Assembly: GCA_036488085.1 (NCBI GenBank)
Contig: DASXHZ010000086.1
Coordinates: 1-64,000 of the forward strand
Source: DASXHZ01 sp036488085
GTDB lineage: Bacteria; Acidobacteriota; Thermoanaerobaculia; Gp7-AA8
DNA length: 64,000 nucleotides
Reading direction: 5' to 3'
Positions 31,970 through 41,611 of the stretch are shown here, one piece after another (position 1 is the first letter of the stretch; the number at the start of each line of letters is the position of its first letter). The notes under the pieces were generated by a model that was not told the origin of the DNA, made no database searches, and worked only from the letters and a program-made list of their open reading frames with translations. Both the position numbers and the translations under genes were made by a program.

Positions 31970-32677
31970 ATGCAACTCAAAGTCGTTAGCTACAACATCC
32001 AGGGGCACGCGGCGGGGCGGCGGCCGGATCACATTCCGAAGATCGCGGAGACGATCGCGGCGCTCCAGCCGGACGTGGTCGGGTTGCAGGAGGTCCATTG
32101 CCGAACGCGTGTGGCGCAACTTCACGACCAGGCGGAGACGATCGCGAAGCTCTGCGGTCTCAACCTCTACTTCGGCCGGAGCTGCGCCATGGACGGCGGC
32201 GACTACGGCAACGCCGTCCTGACCCGCGGCACGATTACCTCAGCGCAGGCGCACCCGCTGCCCGGTTCCGGCGAGCCGCGGTCGGCACTCGAAGCGGAGA
32301 TCGAGATCGACGGCGTGTCGCTCGCGTTCTACGTGACGCACCTCGCCGCGTGGGGCCGCCTCCTCCGCCGCGCGCGCATCTCGCAAATCGGCACCCTCGG
32401 CGACATCACCGCCGCCGCCAGGAAGCCGCACATCCTGGTCGGCGACTTTAACGTTCCGCCAGCGGCCGAGGAACTGCGCGTCCTGCTGTCGCGCGGCCAT
32501 CTGCGCATTGCCGGCAGCACGAAAGAGCCGACCTTTCCGATGACCCGCCAGCGCCTCGACTACATCTTCTGCGACGCGAAGTGGAGCGACGAGCGAACGG
32601 AAGTCATCCACCGCGGTCCGTCCGACCACTGGCCGCTGGTCGCGTACCTCACGCCGCTGACCCCTATGCCTGACTGA
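31970..32677 (+). CDS. Endonuclease/exonuclease/phosphatase (EEP) family protein
   Basis: A protein of 235 residues with the full EEP signature: VVSYNIQGH, VVGLQEVHC (metal-binding Glu), YVTHLAAWG, ILVGDFNVPP (Asp/Asn pair), RLDYIFCD and PSDHWPLVAYL (catalytic Asp-His). No signal peptide, so a cytosolic nuclease or phosphodiesterase; the substrate cannot be assigned. It starts at ATG 31970. It overlaps the convergent aminotransferase gene by 14 bp. Confidence 0.9.
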   Translation: MQLKVVSYNIQGHAAGRRPDHIPKIAETIAALQPDVVGLQEVHCRTRVAQLHDQAETIAKLCGLNLYFGRSCAMDGGDYGNAVLTRGTITSAQAHPLPGSGEPRSALEAEIEIDGVSLAFYVTHLAAWGRLLRRARISQIGTLGDITAAARKPHILVGDFNVPPAAEELRVLLSRGHLRIAGSTKEPTFPMTRQRLDYIFCDAKWSDERTEVIHRGPSDHWPLVAYLTPLTPMPD

Positions 32678-33755
32678 CGCGCCGGAACGCGTCGACGAAC
32701 CGGGCCATCTCTTCCGGAGTGCCGATCGTGACGCGCAGGTGGTGCGGCATGGCGGGAAAGAGGCGGCCGACGTGCACGGCCACGCCGCGCAACTGGGCGA
32801 TGAGCGGCTTCACATCGCGGCGGACGTCGATCATCACGAAGTTCGTCTCGGACGGCAGCATCTCGTACTGATTCTTCCGCAGCTCGTCCGCGAGCCACGC
32901 CTTCGTGTCGCTGTTCCGTTTGCGCGCGAGCGTCACGTGATCGGTGTCGGCGATGCTGGCTTTTGCGCCGGCGAGCGCGACGACGTTCATCACGTCCCAC
33001 TGCTGCTGGGTGCGCAGTTTGTCGACCGTATCGGCCTGCGCGATGGCGTATCCGGCGCGGATGCCGGCCATGGCGTAAACCTTCGAGAATGTGCGGGCGA
33101 CGATGAGGTTCGGGTGCGACGCGACGAGCGGAATCACGCTCTCGTAGTCGGGGCTGGTCGCGTAGTGGAAGTACGCCTCGTCGACGACGACCGCGGTGCT
33201 GCGCGGAAGCGCCTCGATGTACGACCGCACCGCCGCTTTCGGCGTGATCGTGCCGGTCGGGTTGTTCGGATTGCAGATGTAGACCAGCGCGCCGTTCCGC
33301 ATTCTCTGCAGGTCGTGCGCATGGCTGGAGGTCAGCGGCACCTTCACGACCTCGGCGCCGTAGTTCACCCCGTGCATGCCGATCGACTCGAAGGTCGGAT
33401 CGGCCATGATCAGCCTCTTGCCCGGGCCGGAGAATGCGGCGGCCGCGAGGCGGAGGATGTCGCTCGAGCCGTCACCGAGGATCACCTGGTTCTGGTTCAC
33501 GCCGTGGAGACGGGCGATGTCGGAGGCGAGATCGTCATCCTGCCCGTCGGGATACCGCGGCGCGGCGCGGAGGGCGTCGGTCATCGCGCGCATCGCGGCA
33601 GGCGAGGGGCCGTACGGGTTCTCGTTCGCGCTCAGCCGGACCTCGATCAGCGGGGGCGTCTTGGCGAGCGTCAGCTTCGGAACCGCGGCGAGAATCGCGC
33701 CGGCGCCGATCGCGCGCGCAAATGTCCGGCGGGAGAACGACAGGTTGTCTTGCAT
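32664..33755 (-). CDS. Tat-exported HisC-like PLP aminotransferase
   Basis: Class I/II pyridoxal-phosphate aminotransferase of 363 residues, closest in pattern to histidinol-phosphate aminotransferases: SANENPYGPSPAAMRAM, YICNPNNPTGTI, VVVDEAYFHYA, the Schiff-base Lys in ARTFSKVYAMAGIRAGYA, and Arg in HHLRVTIGTPEEM. Unlike cytosolic HisC it begins with a twin-arginine signal (SFSRRTFARAIGAGAILAAV). Export folded with PLP bound is the usual reason for Tat use. No other his genes are nearby, so a role in histidine synthesis is doubtful. TATATT lies 6 nt before ATG 33755. Confidence 0.9.
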   Translation of the reverse strand: MQDNLSFSRRTFARAIGAGAILAAVPKLTLAKTPPLIEVRLSANENPYGPSPAAMRAMTDALRAAPRYPDGQDDDLASDIARLHGVNQNQVILGDGSSDILRLAAAAFSGPGKRLIMADPTFESIGMHGVNYGAEVVKVPLTSSHAHDLQRMRNGALVYICNPNNPTGTITPKAAVRSYIEALPRSTAVVVDEAYFHYATSPDYESVIPLVASHPNLIVARTFSKVYAMAGIRAGYAIAQADTVDKLRTQQQWDVMNVVALAGAKASIADTDHVTLARKRNSDTKAWLADELRKNQYEMLPSETNFVMIDVRRDVKPLIAQLRGVAVHVGRLFPAMPHHLRVTIGTPEEMARFVDAFRRVSQA

Positions 33756-33761
33756 GGGATG

Positions 33762-33767
33762 AATATA
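33762..33767 (-). promoter_or_regulatory. -10 box (TATATT) of the Tat aminotransferase
   Basis: TATATT on the minus strand ends 6 nt before ATG 33755 with no Shine-Dalgarno between them, consistent with a leaderless start. Confidence 0.4.
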
Positions 33768-33783
33768 GGTCAGCCAGCTAAAT

Positions 33784-33880
33784 GTGTCATTCCGAGCGTA
33801 GCGAGGAACCTGGGTGGTAGGGCTGCACGCTCACCGCGCCACACGCCCGCCCAGGTCCCTCGCTACGCTCGGGATGACAC
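33784..33880. repeat. REP-like inverted repeat with GTCATTCCGAGCG arms
   Basis: Arms 33784-33814 and 33850-33880 are 31 bp with two mismatches, around a 35-bp loop. The arm core (GAGCGTAGCGAGG) is of a kind scattered through many soil bacterial genomes. The right arm runs into the end of aat and supplies its last codons and stop. A relative with GTCATCCTGAGCGAAGCG arms is at 62215-62289. Confidence 0.85.
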
Positions 33881-34524
33881 GGGGAAGAGCGGGAGACCCT
33901 GCTCCTGCGCGGCGGCGAGCATGTCGAGGAAGCGTGCGCGCGTGATCTCCCGCGCGCCGACTGCCTCCATGTGCGGCGTCATGACCTGGCAGTCGAGCCA
34001 CGTTGCGCCGCGCGACCGGAGGTGGTCGATCAGGAAGAGGAGCGCCAGTTTCGAGGCATCCGGCTCTCGATGGAACATCGACTCGCCGGTGAAGACGCCG
34101 CCGGAATCGATCCCATACAGGCCGCCGGCGAGTTGCGAACCGTTCCAGACCTCGACGCTGTGCGCGTCGCCCGCCTCGTGGAAAAGCGTGTACGCCTCGA
34201 TGATGTTCGGCTCGATCCACGTCCCGTCCTGGTCGGGACGCGGTGTCGACGCGCACTCGCGGATCACATCGCCGAACGCCCGATCGATCGTGAACGTCAC
34301 CTCCGATCGCTTCTGCGCCTTCCGCAGCGTGCGCCCGACGTGCAGCTCGTCGAAGATGATGACCGTCCGCCGCCGCGGCGAGAACCACGGCAGCGGCATC
34401 CCTTCATGCGGCCACGGAAAGATCCCGTGCCGGTACGCGTCGCGTAGCGTCTCGACGCGCAGGTCCTCCCCAAACGCGACGACGTCGCCGCGCGCGAAGC
34501 GAGGGTCGGGAAAGTGGGATTCCA

Positions 34525-34525
<1 letters not shown>
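33863..34525 (-). CDS. aat: Leucyl/phenylalanyl-tRNA-protein transferase
   Basis: Adds Leu or Phe from charged tRNA to proteins with N-terminal Arg or Lys, making them ClpS/ClpAP substrates. 220 residues, normal length. Typical motifs: GIFPWPHEGMPLPWFSPRRR, TWIEPNIIEAYTLFHEAGDA, VEVWNGSQLAGGLYGIDSGG, FTGESMFHRE, TWLDCQVMTPHMEAVGARE. The start is GTG 34525, overlapping the clpA stop (TAGTG), so clpA and aat are coupled. The last residues (FPVSSRA) and stop come from the arm of a REP-like hairpin, suggesting the natural C-terminus was replaced. Confidence 0.95.
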
Positions 34526-36756
<2,231 letters not shown>

Positions 36757-36757
36757 T

Positions 36758-36866
36758 GGGTTGCGAGGTTACGAGGTTACGAGGTCACGAGGTTACGAGG
36801 TCACGAGGTTACACGGTTACCAGGTTGCGCGAGCGCCCCAACCCCGTAACCCCGTAACCTCCTACC
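36758..36866. repeat. Tandem/inverted hairpin element 2
   Basis: Right before the clpA start, the plus strand reads six or more tandem GGTTACGA/GGTCACGA words (36759-36825). After a short loop the complement CCCCGTAACC is repeated twice and followed by a degenerate third copy (36840-36866). It occupies the whole clpS-clpA gap and could form a hairpin in the clpS-clpA transcript. Confidence 0.8.
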
Positions 36867-36871
36867 ACCTC

Positions 36872-37186
36872 TCACGCTTTCTCCATAGTACACAGCAGAG
36901 GAAATTCGTTCTCACGCGCGAGATCGGTCGTCTTGTTCACCTTCATTTCTGCGATCTCATACGTGTACACGCCCGCCACGCCAATCCCCTGCGTGTGAAC
37001 GTTCAGCATCACCTGGATGGCCTGGTCGACCGGCATGTTGAAGATCGATTCGAGCACCCACACCACGAACTCCATCGTCGTGTAGTCGTCGTTGTGGAGG
37101 AGGACCTTGAAGAGCGGCGGCTCCTCCACCTTCTCGCGGCTCTCCGCGACGGCGGCTTCTTCGAAATCAGTGCTCGGTGGCAGCAT
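36872..37186 (-). CDS. clpS: ClpS adaptor protein
   Basis: A 104-residue N-recognin that binds bulky hydrophobic N-terminal residues and delivers them to ClpA. Signature stretch: PLFKVLLHNDDYTTMEFVVW, VLESIFNMPVDQAIQVMLNV, TQGIGVAGVYTYEIAEMKV. The Asn-Asp pair and downstream His are the alpha-amino and side-chain pocket residues. It is encoded upstream of clpA, as in many bacteria; with aat the local N-degron pathway is complete. Confidence 0.96.
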   Translation of the reverse strand: MLPPSTDFEEAAVAESREKVEEPPLFKVLLHNDDYTTMEFVVWVLESIFNMPVDQAIQVMLNVHTQGIGVAGVYTYEIAEMKVNKTTDLARENEFPLLCTMEKA

Positions 37187-37196
37187 CAGATGTCAG

Positions 37197-37907
37197 TTAA
37201 ACGTAGTCCACACCGGTTTCAGTTCCCTCTCCCGGAGGGAGAAGGACGAGGCCGGGCGTCGCTTCGTACGGCGTCCGGCCTCGGACGAAAATGCGAGCGG
37301 TTGTCGTGCCGACGAGCGTCACCTCGGAATCGACGACCCGCAGCATCGATGACTCGCGGAGGCCGATGACCGGCGTCGTGTTTTCCTCGAGAAACTGGAG
37401 GACGCGCTCCTCCCGGGTCTCTCCCTGATGCGTCGACGCGGGATCAGGGTCGAGGTAGTGCGGGTTGATCTGGAATGGCACGAGGCGGAGAGCGTCGAAC
37501 GATGGCGGCTCGACGATCGGCATGTCGTTCGTCGTCCTGATCGTCGGCGCTGCGATGTTCGTTCCGGCGCTTGAGCCGATGTAGTGCAAGGCGCCGGAGC
37601 GAACGCGGAGCCGGATCGGGTCGAGGAGCGAGAGGTCGTACATCGTCTTCAGTAACCGAAACGTATTCCCGCCGCCGACGAAGAGGGCGTCGACGCCGTC
37701 GAGCTCGCGTGCGGATTTCAACTCGACGACCTCGATCTCCATCCTAGCCAGCCGCTCTCGCACGCGCGCCGTGTAGCCGTCGCGGTCGGCGAGCGCGAAC
37801 GGCGCAAACGCGATCCGCTTAGCGCCGAGGGCGCGGATCTCCCCCTCGGCGTGATCGAGGTAGCCGGAGCCATGGACGTTCGAGGAAGAAACCAGAAGGA
37901 GACGCAT
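37197..37907 (-). CDS. pepE: Peptidase E (alpha-aspartyl dipeptidase, S51)
   Basis: Serine dipeptidase cleaving Asp-X dipeptides. 236 residues, usual size. Motifs: RLLLVSSSNVHGSGYLDHAE, ALFVGGGNTFRLLKTMYD, the nucleophile Ser in ALHYIGSSAGTNIAAPTI, and PFQINPHYLDPDP with GETREERVLQFLEE. The first eight codons plus 17 bp upstream are duplicated 736 bp away at 38620-38660. The C-terminus contains a CTCTCCCGGAGGGAG palindrome (about 37222-37243) that may act as a hairpin. Confidence 0.94.
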   Translation of the reverse strand: MRLLLVSSSNVHGSGYLDHAEGEIRALGAKRIAFAPFALADRDGYTARVRERLARMEIEVVELKSARELDGVDALFVGGGNTFRLLKTMYDLSLLDPIRLRVRSGALHYIGSSAGTNIAAPTIRTTNDMPIVEPPSFDALRLVPFQINPHYLDPDPASTHQGETREERVLQFLEENTTPVIGLRESSMLRVVDSEVTLVGTTTARIFVRGRTPYEATPGLVLLPPGEGTETGVDYV

Positions 37908-37924
37908 GTTCGGCGAACTCTAAT
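37884..37924. repeat. 41-bp direct repeat, left copy
   Basis: Identical at 39 of 41 positions to 38620-38660. It covers the pepE start codon, its first eight codons and the DNA just upstream. The two copies bracket the nucleotidyltransferase module exactly. Confidence 0.9.
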
Positions 37925-38426
37925 CGCGAGACGCGGTCAGAACCGCCTTGAGCACTTCCACTTCGATCAGATCCTTCGCTCGCCCCGCGGCCTGTTTCAT
38001 CCGGATCAGATCTTCCAGCGAACAGACGCGAATGGGAGCGCTGGCGATCATTACGGTCGCAGCGTTACGCGCAAGGTCAGCGTAGGCGGTCGGTACGCCT
38101 CCTTCCGGGGATGCGAGACAGTCGAAGAAACCGGCATCAGTGATGAAGGTTAAATTGTGTCCCTGCCAAATCGTGCCGGCGTCGACTGGCGCCCGGAGAT
38201 CGGCTGGCAGATCGCGCAACCGAGCGCCGAGCTTTCGGAGCGTCTTCGCGAGCCGTTCGCAGTTGATCTTCGTCCGTCCGTAGCAGATGTCGAGGTCGTT
38301 CGTCACCGTGGGGGAGCCGTGGATACGCCCCGCGAGACCACCGATCAGCACGAACTCGACTCCATCGTCACTGAGTTGCCGCAGTATTCTGAGCGGATCG
38401 AACGACAGCACCGGATCGCCTGCCAT
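37920..38426 (-). CDS. Nucleotidyltransferase of the MNT/AbiEii-like fold
   Basis: A protein of 168 residues with the pol-beta-type nucleotidyltransferase start FVLIGGLAGRIHGSPTVTND and LDICYGR, in which the GG and the D-x-D pair in NDLDICY are the nucleotide and metal site. A later helix reads SLEDLIRMKQAAGRAKDLIE. Proteins like this are often the toxin or modifier in toxin-antitoxin loci. It starts at ATG 38426, overlapping the stop of a 55-residue gene (TGATG). The pair lies between 41-bp direct repeats, suggesting it arrived as a unit. Confidence 0.85.
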   Translation of the reverse strand: MAGDPVLSFDPLRILRQLSDDGVEFVLIGGLAGRIHGSPTVTNDLDICYGRTKINCERLAKTLRKLGARLRDLPADLRAPVDAGTIWQGHNLTFITDAGFFDCLASPEGGVPTAYADLARNAATVMIASAPIRVCSLEDLIRMKQAAGRAKDLIEVEVLKAVLTASRD

Positions 38427-38593
38427 CAGCGTCCTTTCGACTTCTCCACCTCCAGGTCGAACAGACGCAGGTTGCGGGCCTCGGCGGCGGCTAGGAGGAC
38501 GCGCTCCTCGGGAGTGAGCGTGAGGAGATGTCGGATCGTCGAGCGGTCAACTTCGACACGCGGATTCTCTGGAGCTTTCTTTTGCCCGATCAC
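38426..38593 (-). CDS. Small partner protein of the nucleotidyltransferase (55 residues)
   Basis: The frame from GTG 38593 reads VIGQKKAPENPRVEVDRSTI, then RHLLTLTPEERVLLAAAEAR and NLRLFDLEVEKSKGR. An in-frame TAG just upstream makes this GTG the first possible start. The stop overlaps the nucleotidyltransferase start by 1 nt, so translation is coupled. Small proteins with an LTPEERL-like helix often precede such nucleotidyltransferases; a regulator or antitoxin role is inferred. Confidence 0.75.
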   Translation of the reverse strand: MIGQKKAPENPRVEVDRSTIRHLLTLTPEERVLLAAAEARNLRLFDLEVEKSKGR

Positions 38594-38619
38594 GAATGAA
38601 TTCTACTGCGCGGGGGCCA

Positions 38620-38660
38620 GGAAGAAACGAGAAGGAGACGCATGTTCGGCGAAGTCTAAT
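38620..38660. repeat. 41-bp direct repeat, right copy
   Basis: Partner of 37884-37924 with two mismatches. It contains a truncated copy of the pepE 5' end on the minus strand, and its last bases form the start region of the FKBP gene (ATG 38659). Confidence 0.9.
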
Positions 38661-39435
38661 GAAACGTCTTCTGCTTGCCCTGCTCTGTGTGGTGCCGGCA
38701 ATCGTGCCGGCTTTCGGTCAGACCGCGCCGCCGCCGCCCGACGACCTGAAGACGCCGCCCTCCACCGAGGCGTTGCCGATGAAGGTTCTCGCACCGGGAA
38801 CCGGCTCGCAGCATCCGGGCGCCGACGACTTCATTCACGTTCGCTACGCGGTGTGGAAGGAATCGAACGGTACCGTCGTCGACTACACGCGGACCTCGAC
38901 GCCGGCATTCGTGCAGATGTCGAAGCTGCTTCCCGGCATGCGGCAGATGTTCGAAGCGATGACGCCCGGCGAGCGGCGCCGCGCCTGGATCTCTCCCGAC
39001 CTCGGCGCCGGCAAGATCGCCGCAGGCGAGACGTTCGTCGTCGACGGGGAACTGGTCGACATCGTCCCGCCGCCGACCACGCCGTCCGACGTCGCCGCGC
39101 CGCCAGCGGACGCGGTCACGACGAAGTCAGGGCTGGCGTACAAGATCCTCCAAGCGGGGAGCGGCACCGTCCATCCGAGACGGAGCAGCACGGTGCGGGT
39201 CATCTACACCGGCTGGACGACCGACGGCCACATGTTCGACAGCTCGATTGTGAGTGGCGAGCCGGCGGAGTTTTCGCTGAATGCGGTCGTCGCGGGCTGG
39301 ACCGAGGGGCTGCAGTTGATGACCGAAGGGGAGAAGGCGCGCTTCTGGATTCCGGGAAACCTCGCCTACAAGAACGAGCCGGGGAAGCCGCACGGAATGC
39401 TCGTCTTCGACATCGAGCTGGTGAAGATCAAGTGA
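38659..39435 (+). CDS. Secreted peptidyl-prolyl isomerase with two FKBP domains
   Basis: Protein-folding catalyst exported by a signal peptide (LLLALLCVVPAIVPAFGQ). 258 residues. The first FKBP unit (residues 40-140) has FIHVRYAVWKESNGTVVDYT and LPGMRQMFEAMTPGERRRAW; the second (160-258) has VRVIYTGWTTDGHMFDSSI, AVVAGWTEGLQLMTEGEKAR, FWIPGNLAYKNEPGKP and MLVFDIELVKI. The second domain keeps the active-site pattern better than the first, which lacks the GxxFDSS element. The upstream GAAGGAGACG belongs to the 41-bp repeat and may serve as ribosome binding site at a long spacing. Confidence 0.92.
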   Translation: MKRLLLALLCVVPAIVPAFGQTAPPPPDDLKTPPSTEALPMKVLAPGTGSQHPGADDFIHVRYAVWKESNGTVVDYTRTSTPAFVQMSKLLPGMRQMFEAMTPGERRRAWISPDLGAGKIAAGETFVVDGELVDIVPPPTTPSDVAAPPADAVTTKSGLAYKILQAGSGTVHPRRSSTVRVIYTGWTTDGHMFDSSIVSGEPAEFSLNAVVAGWTEGLQLMTEGEKARFWIPGNLAYKNEPGKPHGMLVFDIELVKIK

Positions 39436-39436
39436 G

Positions 39437-41590
39437 CTACTCCGTCCCGATCACCCACTTCTCGTAAACGTCACCGGGCAGTTCGCGCACGAAGCGCGAC
39501 GGCTCCATCAGGATGTCCATCCCGGAGCGATCGCGCGCCATGACGGGGAAGACGAGATAGAGCTCCTGCTTCGCGCGCGTGACCGCGACGTAGAAGAGGC
39601 GGCGTTCCTCCTCTTCGCCGGGGATCACGATCTCGTCGCTTTTGCTCTCACCTCCTACTTCGAACTTCGAACTGCGAGCCTCTTCCTCAGAAGATCGAGG
39701 TTCGAGGTTCGAGGTTCGAAGTGAGAAGGAAGAAGTTTCGTTCGCGAGGAGCGCCTCGAACGCCTCATGCACTTTTCCCTCCGGCACCTTCACGATTCCT
39801 CCGGGTACGCGCAGTGCGCGCTGCGATGGGAACCGGCCGTCCGCCAGCCAGATGATGAAGACGATCCGCCACTCCAGCCCCTTCGACTGGTGCACGCTCG
39901 ACAACACGATCTTCTCGTCCTCGGGGCCGACGACCGCCGAATCCTCGCCGGCGATCGGATTCGCGAGCGCCACTTCGTCGAGGAATGTGTTCACGTCGTC
40001 GTAGCGCAGCGCGTACTGCGAGAGCTGCTCGAGGTCGTCGAGCCGCGCCTGCGAGTTCGCAAACTTTGCGCGCGCGTAGTCGCCGTATCCGCGCTCCACG
40101 ATCATCCGGATCGATTCCGACGGGTTGTGTTGCATCCCTTCGCCGCTGAGGAGCCGCAGCAGATCGCGCGCGTTGTTCAGCCGCGCCTCGTTGCCGCGTA
40201 CGAACGCATCGAGCGGGTCATGTGACTGGGCGATTCGCCCCCACACATCCGCCGCCGTCTTCTCGCCGACCTTCGGATAGAGCTTCAGCATCCGCTTCCA
40301 CGACAGCTCATCCCGAGGATTCGTGACGATCTTCAGATACGCCATCACGTCCTTGATGTGCGCCTGCTCGAAGAAGCGAACGCCGCTCCGGATCTCGTAC
40401 GGGATCAGCCGCCGCGATAGCTCCATCTGCAGCTCCAGCGACTGATAGTGCGAGCGGTAGAGCACCGCGATGTCGCCGAGGTTCTCGCCCTCGTCGCGGA
40501 GCTCGAGGATCCGCTGCGCCACGAACGACGCCTGCTCGAAGACGTCGTCGACGCCGACCACCGCCGGGTCGGGCCCATCGCCGCGGACCGCCTGCAGCTC
40601 CTTCTGGAACTGGTAGCGGTTGTGCGCGATGGTCTCGTTCGCGAGCTTCAGGATCTGTCGCGTCGAGCGGTAGTTCGTCTCCAGTTTGTAAATCGCGGCG
40701 TCGGGAAAGCGGAGCGGGAAGGTGAGGATGTTCTCGAACGAGGCGCCGCGGAACGAGTAGATCGACTGCGCGTCGTCGCCGACCACCATCACGTTGCGCC
40801 GCTCGCTCGCCATCAGATCGACGACGTCGGCCTGCAGCTTGTTCGTGTCCTGGTACTCGTCGACGAGGATGAAACGAAACTTCCGCTTCAGGGCGCCGGC
40901 GATCTCTTCGTGCTCTTCGAGCAGCAGCTTCCAGTGGACGAGGAGGTCGTCGAAGTCCATCGCGTTCGCATCGCGCTTCCGATCTTTGTACTTGCGGAAG
41001 ACGCTCACGATCTCGTCGCGGTAGATGGCGAAGTGGGGGTAGTTGTTCTCCAGCTCGATCTCGAGCGGCGTGCGGGTGTTGATCAGAAACGAGTAGATGT
41101 CGAGGAGGACGTCGCCCTTCGGGAAACGCTTCTCCAGCGTCTTGATGCCGAGCGCCGAGATGGCGGACTCCATCATTTCTTTGGCGTCTTCGGCGTCGAG
41201 GATCGAGAAGTTAGGGCGGTATCCGATCGCCTCGGCGTGCTGTCTGAGCAGCCGGTTGCCGACGGAGTGAAACGTCCCGCCCCAGATGCGGCGCGTGTCG
41301 ATGGTGACGAGCTGTTCGACCCGCGAGAGCATCTCGCGCGACGCTTTGTTGGTGAACGTGAGGAGGAGGATGTCGGACGGGTCGATGCCGTCTTCGATCA
41401 ATCGTGAGACTCGGTACGTCAGCGCCCGTGTCTTTCCGCTGCCGGCCCCCGCAATCACCAGCATCGGTCCCTCGGACGCCATGACGACCTCGAGCTGCTC
41501 GGAGTTCAGCTCCTGTTCGTAGGCGACTTTGTACGTGCGGGGCCGCGGGGCCTGCTTGAGAGTGTATTTACGGACTTTGGTGTCGGACAT
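39437..41590 (-). CDS. UvrD/Rep-type superfamily 1 DNA helicase
   Basis: 3'-5' DNA helicase. 717 residues from ATG 41590. Motifs in order: Q-motif LNSEQLEVVMASEGPMLVIA, Walker A AGAGSGKTRALTYR, LLLTFTNKASREML, GGTFHSVGNRLLR, motif II FILVDEYQDTNKLQ, motif III VVGDDAQSIYSFRGA, LETNYRSTRQILKL, VHQSKGLEWRIVFI, VAVTRAKQELYLV. The domain order suits PcrA/UvrD/Rep, but the gene lacks a long C-terminal tail. Between VHEAFEALLANE and the last motif, residues about 620-650 are a Ser/Glu/Arg-rich insert encoded by a tandem/inverted repeat. It is divergent from pheA with only 21 bp between starts. Confidence 0.93.
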   Translation of the reverse strand: MSDTKVRKYTLKQAPRPRTYKVAYEQELNSEQLEVVMASEGPMLVIAGAGSGKTRALTYRVSRLIEDGIDPSDILLLTFTNKASREMLSRVEQLVTIDTRRIWGGTFHSVGNRLLRQHAEAIGYRPNFSILDAEDAKEMMESAISALGIKTLEKRFPKGDVLLDIYSFLINTRTPLEIELENNYPHFAIYRDEIVSVFRKYKDRKRDANAMDFDDLLVHWKLLLEEHEEIAGALKRKFRFILVDEYQDTNKLQADVVDLMASERRNVMVVGDDAQSIYSFRGASFENILTFPLRFPDAAIYKLETNYRSTRQILKLANETIAHNRYQFQKELQAVRGDGPDPAVVGVDDVFEQASFVAQRILELRDEGENLGDIAVLYRSHYQSLELQMELSRRLIPYEIRSGVRFFEQAHIKDVMAYLKIVTNPRDELSWKRMLKLYPKVGEKTAADVWGRIAQSHDPLDAFVRGNEARLNNARDLLRLLSGEGMQHNPSESIRMIVERGYGDYARAKFANSQARLDDLEQLSQYALRYDDVNTFLDEVALANPIAGEDSAVVGPEDEKIVLSSVHQSKGLEWRIVFIIWLADGRFPSQRALRVPGGIVKVPEGKVHEAFEALLANETSSFSLRTSNLEPRSSEEEARSSKFEVGGESKSDEIVIPGEEEERRLFYVAVTRAKQELYLVFPVMARDRSGMDILMEPSRFVRELPGDVYEKWVIGTE
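39646..39725. repeat. Tandem/inverted hairpin element 3, inside the helicase gene
   Basis: Plus-strand words TTCGAAC/TTCGAACTGCGAG (39657-39680) are answered by three tandem copies of TTCGAGG and TTCGAAG (39694-39722). The element keeps the reading frame, adding a Ser/Arg/Glu-rich loop to the protein. Confidence 0.75.
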
Positions 41591-41611
41591 ATCCTGAGGG
41601 GCGTTCAGAAT

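Noticed and set aside
32664..33755. Assignment as hisC of histidine biosynthesis
   Set aside because: The twin-arginine signal and absence of other his genes argue against a cytosolic biosynthetic role.
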